A stretch of 64,000 bases of DNA from Nocardia pneumoniae NBRC 100136 (GCF_000308755.1 NZ_BAGF01000076.1:1-64000), one strand, 5' to 3'; positions 7,148 through 16,024 are shown, counted from the stretch's first letter. Numbers and translations: made by a program. The notes: generated from the sequence alone by a model not told the origin.

Positions 7148-8293
7148 TCAGCGGCGGTCGAGCCCGGACAGGCGCCAGGCCAGCCGGTTCCGCACGGGCG
7201 CGGCCTTACCCGCCAGTGCCATAGCGGTATTGCGCATCGGCCGCACACGCGCCGACGCGGTGGCCAAGTCGGTGAGCCGGCTCGCGATGGACACCACCGC
7301 TGCGGCGGTGCGGCGCCGGGCGTCGGCGTATTCGTCGAGCTGGCTTTCCGGTTCACCGGCCAGGACACGGGACAGCGTGGTGCCGGCCGTGACGGCGTCC
7401 TCGATACCGAGGTTCATTCCCTGCCCGCCTGCCGGTGAGTGCACGTGGCCCGCATCGCCGGCGAGCAGGACCCGGCCGTGGCGGAAGGTGTCGGCGATGC
7501 GGTGATGGACGCGGAAACGCGATCCCCACACCACTTCTTCGACCACGACCGGGTGGGTCTGCGGTCCGCGTTCGTCGAGCAAGCCCTGCACGAACGCGAT
7601 ATCCGGGTCGTGCGGTGCCTCGTCCACCGTCGCCACGATCCGGAATCTGTCGTCTGGCAGCGGCGCTACCACCACGAGCCCGGACGGTGAGAAGTACAGG
7701 ATGACCTCGTCGGTGGGTACTCCGCCGGACAGGCGGACGTCGGCGAGGGTGAACGATTCGGCGTAGGTACCGCCGGTGAACCCGATACCCGACTGTTCCC
7801 GGGCCAGGCTGTGCATACCGTCGGCGGCCAGCAGATAGCGCGCACGCAGCGGCTCGCCCTCCGAGAGGGTGGCGGTGACCGACTCCGGTTCCTGCGTTAT
7901 CCCGGTGACCGTGGCGGGGCGGGTGACCTTCCCGCCCAGTTCGGTGAGCCGGTCCAGCAGGAATTTCTCGGTGTCGGCTTGGGAGATCATCAGCGTGTAC
8001 GGGTAGGCGGTGGGCAATTCGCTGAACGGCACCGCCAGCAGCAGCCGGTCCCGGTCGCGGATCGTGAAGGTCGGGGTGTGCACACCACGGGCCACCAGGG
8101 CCGGGACCACGCCGTAGGGCTCCAGTATTTCCAGGGTGTGCGGATGCACCACCGCCGCGCGGGAGGTGTTGGCGCCCTCGGCCTGCTGGTCGACGATCAC
8201 AACGTCGTGGCCGAGCTGTTCCAGCACGACCGCGGCGGTGAGGCCGACTGGGCCGGCTCCGACGATCAGGACGTCTGCGATCAGCTTGTTCAT
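7148..8293 (-). CDS. FAD-dependent aromatic-type monooxygenase
   Basis: A 381-residue class A flavoprotein hydroxylase. The N-terminal dinucleotide fold has VLIVGAGPVGLTAAVVLEQL. A central DG motif reads LLAADGMHSLAR. The second FAD motif is GRVLLAGDAGHVHSPAGGQG, followed by MNLGIEDA. These enzymes use NAD(P)H and O2 to hydroxylate aromatic or polyketide substrates. It is compact, lacking the C-terminal thioredoxin-like domain of phenol hydroxylases. Upstream lies the secreted hydrolase gene (stop 8309), downstream the unknown protein at 6318-7112. A palindrome at 8308-8323 sits just before its ribosome site (CTAGGAG), close to a twin in front of 17641, so it is probably under the TetR at 17769. 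Confidence 0.88.
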   Translation of the reverse strand: MNKLIADVLIVGAGPVGLTAAVVLEQLGHDVVIVDQQAEGANTSRAAVVHPHTLEILEPYGVVPALVARGVHTPTFTIRDRDRLLLAVPFSELPTAYPYTLMISQADTEKFLLDRLTELGGKVTRPATVTGITQEPESVTATLSEGEPLRARYLLAADGMHSLAREQSGIGFTGGTYAESFTLADVRLSGGVPTDEVILYFSPSGLVVVAPLPDDRFRIVATVDEAPHDPDIAFVQGLLDERGPQTHPVVVEEVVWGSRFRVHHRIADTFRHGRVLLAGDAGHVHSPAGGQGMNLGIEDAVTAGTTLSRVLAGEPESQLDEYADARRRTAAAVVSIASRLTDLATASARVRPMRNTAMALAGKAAPVRNRLAWRLSGLDRR

Positions 8294-8307
8294 GACAACT
8301 CCTAGAG

Positions 8308-8323
8308 GTCAACGTTTGTTGGC
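8308..8323. promoter_or_regulatory. Putative TetR operator before the FAD monooxygenase
   Basis: GTCAACGTTTGTTGGC lies 15 bases upstream of the monooxygenase ATG. It matches the palindrome GCCAACGTTTGTTGGC at 17682-17697 at 15 of 16 positions, and similarity continues into the flank (ATCAG versus ATAAG). It overlaps the last codons of the upstream hydrolase. Confidence 0.6.
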
Positions 8324-9313
8324 ATCAGATCCGAGATCGGGGCGGATTGCCACCGCGAGCCGCCGCTCAGCCGGCGATCGTCGCGACTCAGCGCGGAATG
8401 CGGTGATCAGCGGGTTGGTTTGGGCGGGGCAGTCCCCGTGGACGGCGTGCCCGCAGTTCGGGAGGACGGTGGCCGTGGCATCCGAAATGCGCGCTGCCAA
8501 GCGGTCGGCCTGGGATGCGGGCAGCCAGGTGTCCGCGCCACCCCACAGGACGAGCGTGGGCGCGGTGACCTGGCCCAGGCCGGCGTCGGTGAGCCGGTAG
8601 TCCAGGTTGCGCCACAGCAAGAGGAATCCGGCGCGGTTCGCGGGGCGGGAGAACGGCGCGTAGAGCTCGTCGATCACCTCTTCGGTGACCAGGTGCTTGT
8701 TCTGGAAGGTGCCGCGGATGTTATCGGCGTAGGACGACCGGGTGGTGAGCTCACCCGCCACAGGCGTGGTGAACAACGGTGTGACAGGGGCCTTTTCGGC
8801 GTCCAGGCCGGGCGAGTCGAGCAGGACCAGGTGGTCGACGCGATCAGGGTACTGCTCGGCGAAGTACAGGCTCCAGGCACCACCCCACGAGTGGCCGACC
8901 AGGGCGGTACGCTGCAGGCCGACAGCGTCGAGGAAGGTCTCCAGCGCCCGCGACATCGCGGGCAAATCGTAGGCGAAGTCGCCGCGGTGCACGTCGGTGA
9001 ATCCCTGACTGGGCAGGTCCACGGTGTAGACGGTGTGCTCGGCAGCCAGCGCCGGAATCGCATCTCGCAAGGAGTACCCCCACAGCCCACCGCCCGCGAC
9101 GAGCACGACGGGAGATCCCGCCCCGGTCCGGGTGTAGTGGAAACGAGCGAGGTCGGTATCCACGTAGTGGGATTCCACCCGCGACAAGTACTGCGACTGG
9201 TAGGCCGAAGTCGGCGGCTGCCCGTACGCCACGGGAGCGATGAGTACGGTGAGTACGCCGACCAGCACAGCGGCGATCGCCGCCAACCTTCTGAATGCCG
9301 GTTTCGATGTCAT
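8309..9313 (-). CDS. Secreted alpha/beta hydrolase
   Basis: A 334-residue exported hydrolase. The N-terminus is a signal peptide: basic MTSKPAFRR, a hydrophobic core and a likely cleavage near APVAYGQ. The mature part has VVLVAGGGLWGYSLR (oxyanion region), the elbow ALVGHSWGGAWSL with nucleophile serine, VLWGGADTWLPASQADR with the acid, and LPNCGHAVHGDCPAQ with the histidine. A broken paralogue lies at 12334-12540 plus 16062-16214. The paralogue ends at TSFLR, whereas this copy runs on about 25 residues (AESRRSPAERRLAV and after) into the operator of the next gene. It is probably in one operon with the SDR and CMD genes upstream. Confidence 0.82.
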   Translation of the reverse strand: MTSKPAFRRLAAIAAVLVGVLTVLIAPVAYGQPPTSAYQSQYLSRVESHYVDTDLARFHYTRTGAGSPVVLVAGGGLWGYSLRDAIPALAAEHTVYTVDLPSQGFTDVHRGDFAYDLPAMSRALETFLDAVGLQRTALVGHSWGGAWSLYFAEQYPDRVDHLVLLDSPGLDAEKAPVTPLFTTPVAGELTTRSSYADNIRGTFQNKHLVTEEVIDELYAPFSRPANRAGFLLLWRNLDYRLTDAGLGQVTAPTLVLWGGADTWLPASQADRLAARISDATATVLPNCGHAVHGDCPAQTNPLITAFRAESRRSPAERRLAVAIRPDLGSDANKR

Positions 9314-9422
9314 GGCACAACTTGCTGATCAGTGGAACCTGGCACCCCTTGGCCGAGCGACCGAGGGCCGGCGTGACGGGTCATGTGGCAGATCACAACG
9401 CGGCCCACGTGGTTCCGGTCGC

Positions 9423-10094
9423 TTACTGTTCTCCGGCCGGTTCTGTCCCGGGGAGTAGAGCCGCAGCGGCGGCCCACGCCCGGGCGATCCCGAACTCGGC
9501 CACGCCGCGGATCAGATCGCGGAAGGTGTCCTCCGTGGCGCCGGCCGCCCGCGCCAGCTCCGTATGCAGGCGCAGAGACGCTCCCAGGGTCTGATAGAAG
9601 ATGTCCACGACCAAGCAGGCGAGCGCTCGTTCCCGGACGCTGAGATACGGGCGGGCCCAGCGCTGAGCGAACTGGTCCTCGGTGAAAGCGGCCAGTCCCG
9701 GATCCACGTCCTGCAGAGCGCGGACCGCACGGGCCAGCGCGCCGTCGGGTGGCACCGGCGCGACCGGGTCGGTGTCCTCGGCTTCGGGGAGGGCGAGTTC
9801 GGCCAGACGCTGAAAAGCGGGGACCACAATGGGATAGCCCACGTACGGAGCCAGATGACGGAGGAGCTCCCGGATGGCCTCGGGTTCGACCCCGTTGGCC
9901 GAGGCCATCTGGACATGCATGGCCAGGGGCAGATCCAGATGCGGGTGGCACAGGTCCGCGGTCAGGCAGATGAAGACCTTCTCGCGCGAGGTCAAATGCG
10001 TCAGGCCCCAGAGGTTGTGGCCCACACCGACGGCGAGCTGGGCGAAAACAGGATCGAGGGAGGTCAGAGCGTCGGCTCCGGCGAGCTGGGTCAT
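9423..10094 (-). CDS. Carboxymuconolactone decarboxylase-like protein
   Basis: A 223-residue protein with two CMD/AhpD-like helical repeats. The first has LTSREKVFICLTADLCHPHL, then LAMHVQMASANGVEPEAIRELL; the second has LSVRERALACLVVDIFYQ and LRLHTELARAAGATEDTFRDLI. The family includes gamma-carboxymuconolactone decarboxylases and thiol-dependent antioxidant enzymes. No CxxC is present, so an AhpD-type peroxidatic role is unlikely, and a decarboxylase or lyase role fits better. It sits 12 bases after the SDR stop, implying co-transcription. The substrate is unknown. Confidence 0.8.
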   Translation of the reverse strand: MTQLAGADALTSLDPVFAQLAVGVGHNLWGLTHLTSREKVFICLTADLCHPHLDLPLAMHVQMASANGVEPEAIRELLRHLAPYVGYPIVVPAFQRLAELALPEAEDTDPVAPVPPDGALARAVRALQDVDPGLAAFTEDQFAQRWARPYLSVRERALACLVVDIFYQTLGASLRLHTELARAAGATEDTFRDLIRGVAEFGIARAWAAAAALLPGTEPAGEQ

Positions 10095-10106
10095 GGCGGA
10101 ATCCGT

Positions 10107-10925
10107 TCAGGACAGGCCGAGCGCACGCAGGCGCACGGCGTCGAGGGTGTACTGGGGAAGGACACGGCCGAGCGTGCTCATCAACCGGGATTTCCTGCCG
10201 ACCGGGTAGCGGGCGCGCGGTGTGCGGGCGGTTACGGCGTGCAGGATGGCGCGGGCGACAACGTCGGGGCTGGAGCCGGTGCGCTCCTCCTTCAGCGAAG
10301 CGGTGGTCATGGCCCGGTAGGCCTCGCCGTACAACCGTCTGCCCTCGGCACCGATCGCGGCCAGGCGCGGCTCGACCTCGTCTTCCAGCTTGTCGACGGC
10401 GGCGGTATGGGTGGAGCCGGGTTCGATGAGCACCGCGGCCACTCCGTACGGCTTGACTTCCATCCGCAGGGCGTCGTTGAGCGAGCGGATGGCATGTTTG
10501 GAGGAACACAGCGGCCCGCCGAACGGCAGGGTGATCCAGCTACCCACCGAGCCGACGGTGACCACGCGGCCACGCGAGGCGCGCAACATCGGCAGCATGG
10601 CCTGCGTGACGGCTATCTGCCCGAACACGTTGACTTCGTACTGCCAGCGCAGCGCCTCCAGGGAAACGAACTCCACGGGCCCCGTGACGCCGACGCCCGC
10701 ATTGTTGACCAGCGCGTCGAGCCGGTCGAGACCCTCGGCCACCTCGGCAATCCGGCCGGCATCGGTCACGTCCAGCTCGATCGGCGTGACCGCTGGACCG
10801 AGCGCGGCACCGTCGGCCTCTTTACGCACCCCTGCGTAAACGGTGCAGCCCTTTCGGGCCAGCAGCAGCGCGGCAGCCCGCCCGATTCCGGTCGACGCTC
10901 CTGTCACCAGAACAGTCTTCGACAT
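10107..10925 (-). CDS. SDR-family oxidoreductase lacking the catalytic tyrosine
   Basis: A 272-residue classical short-chain dehydrogenase by fold. It has the cofactor motif VTGASTGIGRAAAL, the LDVTD acid, NNAGVGVTG and VTVGSVGSWITLPFGGP. The expected Y-x-x-x-K reads L-C-S-S-K: leucine 139 replaces the catalytic tyrosine while lysine 143 and the preceding serines are kept (codons CTG TGT TCC TCC AAA). Without the tyrosine normal carbonyl/alcohol chemistry is not expected, so the protein may be inactive or have another role. The ATG at 10925 has GGGAG six bases upstream; a GTG at 10928 is possible. It follows the secreted protein gene closely and precedes the CMD gene. Confidence 0.85.
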   Translation of the reverse strand: MSKTVLVTGASTGIGRAAALLLARKGCTVYAGVRKEADGAALGPAVTPIELDVTDAGRIAEVAEGLDRLDALVNNAGVGVTGPVEFVSLEALRWQYEVNVFGQIAVTQAMLPMLRASRGRVVTVGSVGSWITLPFGGPLCSSKHAIRSLNDALRMEVKPYGVAAVLIEPGSTHTAAVDKLEDEVEPRLAAIGAEGRRLYGEAYRAMTTASLKEERTGSSPDVVARAILHAVTARTPRARYPVGRKSRLMSTLGRVLPQYTLDAVRLRALGLS

Positions 10926-10928
10926 CAC

Positions 10929-11588
10929 TTACTCCCTCGGTCCAGTGCTGGCAATCGTTGACACAACCCACCCGTGAGTCCGGCACATGGTGCCGGCGTT
11001 CGCCTGTACCAACTGGGCGGCGGCGCACACCGAATCGATGACTGGCAGCCGTTGCCACCCGATCGAGGGTTCCGATCCGCTGTGCACGGCTGGAAACAGT
11101 AGGGAGATCGCGCGGCCGGCCGCTTCAGTCATTTGACTCAATAACGTAGGTACCGCATCAGTCACCCGACGTAGGCGATTGGCGCGTCGAGCCGATCGTG
11201 CTGCGGTTCCCAGCGCCGCCCACGCCGGGCGGACATTCCCACCCAGCCTGATCTTCCGGCCCGGTTTCCCAGTTTCGTAACGGGTGATTCCGAGGCCGAA
11301 GGCGTTGCCGCACAATACGTCCATCGTCAACAGGTTCTCCACAGCGACGAAACGATCGGACCCGATCTGCACGGTTGCGACGGACGGCATGGCGTGGCCT
11401 ATTCTGGCCTTCGGTATCGACCTCGATCGTGACGGGACTCGCGGCGCCCGGCCCACGAGCGTGACCTCGCCGGCCGAGAAGGTCTGCGTCACCCGCAGAT
11501 CCGCCCCGGGTTCGATGTCGTGCGCCTGCGCCGGGGCAGCGGGCCACAGCACCAGCAGGAATACCGCGGCGGCTTCGATCAACCTCAT
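10929..11588 (-). CDS. Putative secreted protein of unknown function
   Basis: A 219-residue product with a signal peptide (MRLIEAAAVFLLVLWPAAPA, cleavage near AQAHD) and no lipobox. The mature part has no motif I recognise; a basic middle (PSRSRSIPKARIG) and several Arg-rich stretches make it unlike a compact enzyme. It ends with TAA immediately before the GTG/ATG of the SDR gene, so it is probably the first cistron of the leftward operon. A long inverted repeat (11622-11676) lies just upstream, between it and the divergent HXXEE gene. Confidence 0.55.
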   Translation of the reverse strand: MRLIEAAAVFLLVLWPAAPAQAHDIEPGADLRVTQTFSAGEVTLVGRAPRVPSRSRSIPKARIGHAMPSVATVQIGSDRFVAVENLLTMDVLCGNAFGLGITRYETGKPGRKIRLGGNVRPAWAALGTAARSARRANRLRRVTDAVPTLLSQMTEAAGRAISLLFPAVHSGSEPSIGWQRLPVIDSVCAAAQLVQANAGTMCRTHGWVVSTIASTGPRE

Positions 11589-11621
11589 TGTCGCGACGTC
11601 AGGTCCGGCGACTCGGCCGCC

Positions 11622-11676
11622 GCCTCCATCGGATGACTGAAGTGCCCTCGACCCGATTCAGTCATCCGACGGAGGC
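11622..11676. repeat. Long near-perfect inverted repeat between divergent genes
   Basis: Arms GCCTCCATCGGATGACTGAA (11622-11641) and TTCAGTCATCCGACGGAGGC (11657-11676) are complementary at 19 of 20 positions around a 15-base loop. It is not at a gene end: the leftward gene begins at 11588 and the rightward gene at 11709. It is therefore more likely an operator or RNA structure than a terminator. A partial copy, TTCAGTCAT, occurs again near 11126. Confidence 0.8.
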
Positions 11677-11708
11677 GGGCAACCACACGAGCTGTTTATG
11701 GTCCGCTC

Positions 11709-12311
11709 ATGACCGAAAGACCCGAACCCTATTCAGCAGTCGTCATGGCGATCCTGGCAATCTGCTTCTGTGCCTGGGCACTGCTCACCCTTCCCATCCA
11801 GGGTGCAGCCATCCTCACCACGGCCAGCGTGCTGGCCTACGGCGGCTGGATCACCTTCAGCTATACACGGCCGGTGAAATCGCGGAAGGTGATCGCCGTG
11901 TATCTGTGCGCGGTCGGTTTCCAGCTCATCCATATGGCCGAGGAATACACCGGCGACTTCCCCCATGAAATCGTCGAGCTGTTCGACTCACCCCGCGACT
12001 GGCCCGAGCGAGAATTCCTGCTGGTGTTCGTCTTCGGCTTCGGCGCACTGTACTTCTTCGCCGGGGCGGGCGCGCTCTACCGAATCCGCGTATCCAATTT
12101 CTTCCTGTGGTGGTACGCCTTGGGCGCGGGCCTGCTCAACGGGATCTCCCACTTCGTCTTCCCGATCATCAAGGGCGGCTACTTCCCCGGCCTCTACACC
12201 GCCGGCGGTCATTTCATCATGAGTGCACTGCTGATCTACTTTCTTGTCACGGAAAGCCGTCGACTCGAGGCCGCGGATCGACTCGACGGGCGCCCATTGC
12301 CGGTCGCGTAA
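11709..12311 (+). CDS. HXXEE-domain membrane protein
   Basis: A 200-residue integral membrane protein with about six hydrophobic segments (for example AVVMAILAICFCAWALLTLP, AAILTTASVLAYGGWITF and FLLVFVFGFGALYFFAGAG). It carries the family motif H-x-x-E-E in FQLIHMAEEYTGDFP and a second conserved patch NGISHFVFPIIKGGYFPG. Histidines and glutamates within membrane helices suggest metal or quinone binding, but the function is unknown. It reads rightward and converges on the hydrolase remnant at 12334. Confidence 0.75.
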   Translation: MTERPEPYSAVVMAILAICFCAWALLTLPIQGAAILTTASVLAYGGWITFSYTRPVKSRKVIAVYLCAVGFQLIHMAEEYTGDFPHEIVELFDSPRDWPEREFLLVFVFGFGALYFFAGAGALYRIRVSNFFLWWYALGAGLLNGISHFVFPIIKGGYFPGLYTAGGHFIMSALLIYFLVTESRRLEAADRLDGRPLPVA

Positions 12312-12333
12312 TGCTGCAGGCCCGCTCTGTGCC

Positions 12334-12540
12334 TCAGCGGAGGAACGACGTCAGCAGCGGGATTGTCTGCGCCGGGCAGTCCTCATGGACAGTGTGTCCG
12401 CAATCCTCGAGGATGGTTGCCCGTGGCATTCGGGTCCGCGCGGCAAGTGCATCGGCCTGGGATGGCGGCAGCCAACTGTCCTGGGCGCCCCAGACGACCA
12501 GTGTGGGTGCGGTGACCTGCCCCAGATCGGCGACGCCCAC
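12334..12540 (-). pseudogene. C-terminal remnant of a secreted hydrolase (paralogue of 8309-9313)
   Basis: This 68-codon piece matches the end of the hydrolase at 8309-9313: ADLGQVTAPTLVVWGAQDSW versus AGLGQVTAPTLVLWGGADTW, then LEDCGHTVHEDCPAQTIPLL versus LPNCGHAVHGDCPAQTNPLI. The acid and histidine are present; the nucleophile half is absent. The matching N-terminal piece lies 3.5 kb away at 16062-16214 in the same orientation, with a LuxR and a MarR gene between them. Confidence 0.85.
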
Positions 12541-12628
12541 CCTGGAACACGCCCGATCTCGGTCGGTTTCACCTGCGTACCCCCAGCCGGCTGCGTGCCT
12601 CGGCCGGCTGAGATACCCAGTGCTCAGG

Positions 12629-15322
12629 TCAGTCCAAGAGTTTGCTCAACTCGGCACGCGAGGAGATACCCAGCTTGGGGAAGGCTCTGTACAGGTGGGA
12701 AGCAACGGTGCGGGGACTCAAGAACAGCTGGGCGCCGATCTCCCGGTTGGACGCCCCCGTGCCGGCCAGCCGTACCACTTGAAGTTCCTGCGGCGTGAGG
12801 GCGGCCAGCGGGTCGCCGGGGCCGAGCAGGCGGGCGGCCACACCGGTGGCGCGTAGCTCGGTGGCGGCGCGGGCGGCCCATGGAGCGGCGCCGAGCCGTT
12901 CGAACGTCTCCATGGCGGCCTGCAGGTGGATACGCGCTTCGGCGCGACGACGGTGGCGGCGCAGCCACTCCCCGTAGACCAGGCGGGTGCGTGCTTCTTC
13001 GAACGGCTGCCGCCCCTCGGCATGCAGCGCCAGGGCCCGCTCGTACAGTCCCTCGGCATCCTCGCCGGAGCCGACCAGCGCACGGAGTCGATGGAGCACG
13101 GCGAGCCGCACGGTCCGGCCGGTGGCCTCCGTCCACTCCGAGTAGCGCCGGAGCCGGTCCTGGGCATGCTGCGGATTTCCGACCCGGACCGCGGCCTCGA
13201 TGTAGTCCGGCCAGAAGTACCGCCACAGGAAGGCATGCCGGGTGGGGCCGGTCAGCGCCCGATCCATCCGGTCGAGCACCGCTTCGAAGCGGCCGAGCCC
13301 GAGGTCGAGCATTACCCGTGCGCTTTCGCCCCAGCAGGCCCCCGGCATCCACCAGTGCGGGTCGGCATAGCGGATCGCCTGCTCGGCCATAGTCTCGCAT
13401 TCCGCTTCCGCACCGCCCACCGCGGACAGCCAGGCGTGCACACCCGCCAGGTAACCCCGCCACATGGGCTGGCCGATGTCGGAGGCCAAGGCCAGGCCGG
13501 CGGTCACCGTCGCGCGCGCGGACCGATGCTGGCCATCGAGGAGTTGGGCGATGGCCAGGAGCAGCATGGCCTGCGGCATACGCCCCAATCGCCCCTCTGC
13601 TCGGCACTGCTCGACGAGCCCGGTCGCGCCGTCGAGCATGCCATCGATGTCGGCGCGGGCCAGACCCTGGAAGCTGATGAGGAATCGCAACTCGGGCGGC
13701 AAATGTTCGGCGCTGCCCGGCATCGGGTAGGCGAGCGTGGTTACGTCGTCGCCCTCCAGGATCAGGCGGAACGCGCGGACGATGGCCCGCACCAACGCCG
13801 GCAGCCCATCGCCTTCCGGGCACAATTCCTCGACACGGCGGGCCAATCCCGGCTGGTCCGGGTGCGTGGCACTGGCCCATGTGTAGTAGCCCGCCATGCC
13901 GAGCAGCGACAATTTGGTGGGCAGATCGTCAGCCGCCTCCACTCCCTCGAGCAAGAGCCGCACACCCTGCAGCGGCCGCCCCGACTCGACCGCCAACCTC
14001 GCGCGCACGTAGGCGAGCTCAGCTGGCACGGGCCCCTTCAGCGGCGTTGCCCCGGCCCGGTCCCGTGCGCAGTTCACCAGGTCGCCAGCACGCTGCCACA
14101 GGCCTGCCTCGATCGCGGCTTCGGCCGCAGCGGTCCATCGGCGCACGGCCTGGCCGGGAGCGGCGGACAGCTCTGCCGCGCGAGCGAGCGCCGCTGACAC
14201 CGCGGCCTGCCCGCCACGCTGTCGCGCCCGCAGCGCCAGTTCCTCTAGCTGTGCGGCCACTTCCTCGTCGGGTTGCAGCGTGAGAGCGGCCAGGTGCCAG
14301 GCGCGGCGGTCGATATCGGATGCCTCGGCCAGCGCCCGGTGCGCGGACACCCGCGCGGCCACATCACAGGCCGTGATCACCGCGGCGCGCACCAAGGGGT
14401 GGTGGAATTCGATGCCCTCCGGGTGCACCCGGATCAGCCCCGCGCGCTCGGCTTCGGCGAAGTCGGCCAGCGTGGCGCCGAGCCGGCCGACCGCGTATTC
14501 GAGCACAGGTAGCTCGTCGTGGTTGGCGAGGGCCGCGACCAGTAGGCAGAAGCGGGTGGCTGGGGAAAGGATCGATATCCGGTCACGGAAGCCGATCAGC
14601 ACCCTGTCGGTCACCGGCCTGGCTGCTGGGAGCAGCATCGGCCCCAGGGCGCCGCGGCGCTGCCCGGGCGTGAGCATGCGGGGGATCTCGATCAGCGCGA
14701 GCGGATTGCCCTCGGCCTCGGCCAGTAATCGGTCGCGTACCGCCGACGGCAGATCGTCCGCATGCTCGGCGAGAAGCATCCGGGCCGCACTGTCATCCAG
14801 CCGGCCCAATCGCAGCTCGGGCAACCCTCGTGCGGGCAACCCGTCTTCCCGCGCGGCGAACAGCACGACGACAGGCTCGACCTGCACGCGGCGGGCGGCG
14901 AACAGCAGCGCATCCGCCGACTCGCCGTCCAGCCACTGTGCGTCGTCGACCAAGCAGACCACCGGGCCTGCCGCCGACAGCTCCACCAGCAGGCCGAGCG
15001 TCGCGAGCCCGATGAGGAAGCGGTCTCCCCGGGCGGCGCCGGCAAGACCGAGCGCACCGCGCAACGCCTCGGCCTGCTGCCGCGGCAACGTGTCGATCTG
15101 ATCGAGGACCGGTCGAAGCAGCAGATGCAGAGCCGCGAACGGCAGATCGGCCTCGGACTCCACCCCGGTCACCCGCAGCACCCGCCCCCGCACTCGTGCG
15201 GCGGAAGCTTCCAGCAGCGCCGACTTCCCGATGCCGGCTTCGCCTCGCACAATCAGAGCGCCGCACCGGCCTTCCAGCAGCTTCGCCAAGATGGTCAGCT
15301 CCGCGCGGCGCCCGTACAGCAT
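12629..15322 (-). CDS. Large ATP-binding LuxR-family regulator (LAL type)
   Basis: An 897-residue LAL regulator. The N-terminal AAA-type domain starts LYGRRAELTILAKLLEGR, with Walker A RGEAGIGKSALLEA and Walker B VVCLVDDAQWLDGESADALL. A long helical repeat region with TPR-like segments follows. The C-terminal LuxR helix-turn-helix reads LAALTPQELQVVRLAGTGA, then SNREIGAQLFLSPRTVASHL. Such proteins sense a ligand or partner through the repeats and activate degradation or biosynthesis genes. The start at 15322 (MLYGRRAE) matches the family; the frame is open further upstream but with low-complexity sequence. It is inserted, with the MarR gene, between the two halves of a hydrolase. Confidence 0.88.
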   Translation of the reverse strand: MLYGRRAELTILAKLLEGRCGALIVRGEAGIGKSALLEASAARVRGRVLRVTGVESEADLPFAALHLLLRPVLDQIDTLPRQQAEALRGALGLAGAARGDRFLIGLATLGLLVELSAAGPVVCLVDDAQWLDGESADALLFAARRVQVEPVVVLFAAREDGLPARGLPELRLGRLDDSAARMLLAEHADDLPSAVRDRLLAEAEGNPLALIEIPRMLTPGQRRGALGPMLLPAARPVTDRVLIGFRDRISILSPATRFCLLVAALANHDELPVLEYAVGRLGATLADFAEAERAGLIRVHPEGIEFHHPLVRAAVITACDVAARVSAHRALAEASDIDRRAWHLAALTLQPDEEVAAQLEELALRARQRGGQAAVSAALARAAELSAAPGQAVRRWTAAAEAAIEAGLWQRAGDLVNCARDRAGATPLKGPVPAELAYVRARLAVESGRPLQGVRLLLEGVEAADDLPTKLSLLGMAGYYTWASATHPDQPGLARRVEELCPEGDGLPALVRAIVRAFRLILEGDDVTTLAYPMPGSAEHLPPELRFLISFQGLARADIDGMLDGATGLVEQCRAEGRLGRMPQAMLLLAIAQLLDGQHRSARATVTAGLALASDIGQPMWRGYLAGVHAWLSAVGGAEAECETMAEQAIRYADPHWWMPGACWGESARVMLDLGLGRFEAVLDRMDRALTGPTRHAFLWRYFWPDYIEAAVRVGNPQHAQDRLRRYSEWTEATGRTVRLAVLHRLRALVGSGEDAEGLYERALALHAEGRQPFEEARTRLVYGEWLRRHRRRAEARIHLQAAMETFERLGAAPWAARAATELRATGVAARLLGPGDPLAALTPQELQVVRLAGTGASNREIGAQLFLSPRTVASHLYRAFPKLGISSRAELSKLLD

Positions 15323-15527
15323 GTCACTCCAAGAGGAAACGGCTGTCCGAAATATGGTGCACGGGACGGTACTGCGGGCAGGTCCCGCACGGTCGCCACC
15401 GCACAGTATCGGTGGGGGGCCGTATCGGTCGCTGGCCGAGGTGGTGCCGTCGTGATGGTGTCCGGTTCGATCCACCACCCGCCGTTATGAGCACAACGGC
15501 GCCGCGTGGTTCGGATGAATCCCGCGT

Positions 15528-15995
15528 TCATTCTCGACGGTCCGCATCTTGTGCATCGTCCCGGCGCTCAGGAGAGGAGACCATCTGATCGAGAGCGTCG
15601 AGCAGTTCGGCGAACCGGGCGCGGCCGTCTTCACCGAGCGCGTCCAGGAGATCGTCGATTCCCCGGAATGTCTGTTGCGCTCGGGCCGCCGTGTCGACTC
15701 CGCGGGAGGTCAGGAAATGCGCCCCCGCACGCGGATCGTGTTTGCTGCTATGCCGCTCGACGAGGCCCGCGCTCGCCAGGCGACCGACCGCGGCGACTAG
15801 GGCGGATTCGCCGAGGCGCAGTCGCCGGGCGACATCGCGTTGCGAGCACCCCGGATCGTCGGCGATGACAGCCAGGACCCCGGCTTGTGCGGTGGTGACA
15901 TCCGCAGCATCGATGAGCAGCCGATCGGTCCGTGTACGGAACGCATGCGCGACCTGCTGAATGCGGCCGATCAGCCGGTACAGGCCCCTGGCCAT
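15528..15995 (-). CDS. MarR-family transcriptional regulator
   Basis: A 155-residue regulator with the MarR winged helix: LLIDAADVTTAQAGVLAVI, then PGCSQRDVARRLRLGESALV, then VGRLASAGLVERHSSKHDPRAG forming the wing, and a C-terminal dimerisation helix pair. The start at 15995 (MARGLYRLIG) is at the family position. The frame is open upstream to 16214, but that part encodes a signal peptide from a different gene, so a fusion protein would be an artefact or a damaged gene. It lies upstream of the LAL regulator in the same direction. Confidence 0.82.
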   Translation of the reverse strand: MARGLYRLIGRIQQVAHAFRTRTDRLLIDAADVTTAQAGVLAVIADDPGCSQRDVARRLRLGESALVAAVGRLASAGLVERHSSKHDPRAGAHFLTSRGVDTAARAQQTFRGIDDLLDALGEDGRARFAELLDALDQMVSSPERRDDAQDADRRE

Positions 15996-16007
15996 TCGTG
16001 CCACCTT

Positions 16008-16024
16008 ACCTACTACTTTGATAG
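16008..16024. promoter_or_regulatory. AT-rich inverted repeat before the MarR gene
   Basis: ACTA-ctttga-TAGT within CCTACTACTTTGATAGTGAAAT lies 15-30 bases upstream of the MarR start, in an unusually AT-rich patch. It fits an autoregulatory MarR site and the -10 region, but the arms are short. Confidence 0.3.

Noticed and set aside
12926..14197. Plus-strand frame of 423 codons across the LuxR-type gene
   Set aside because: Antisense shadow of the LAL regulator, which has complete domain motifs.
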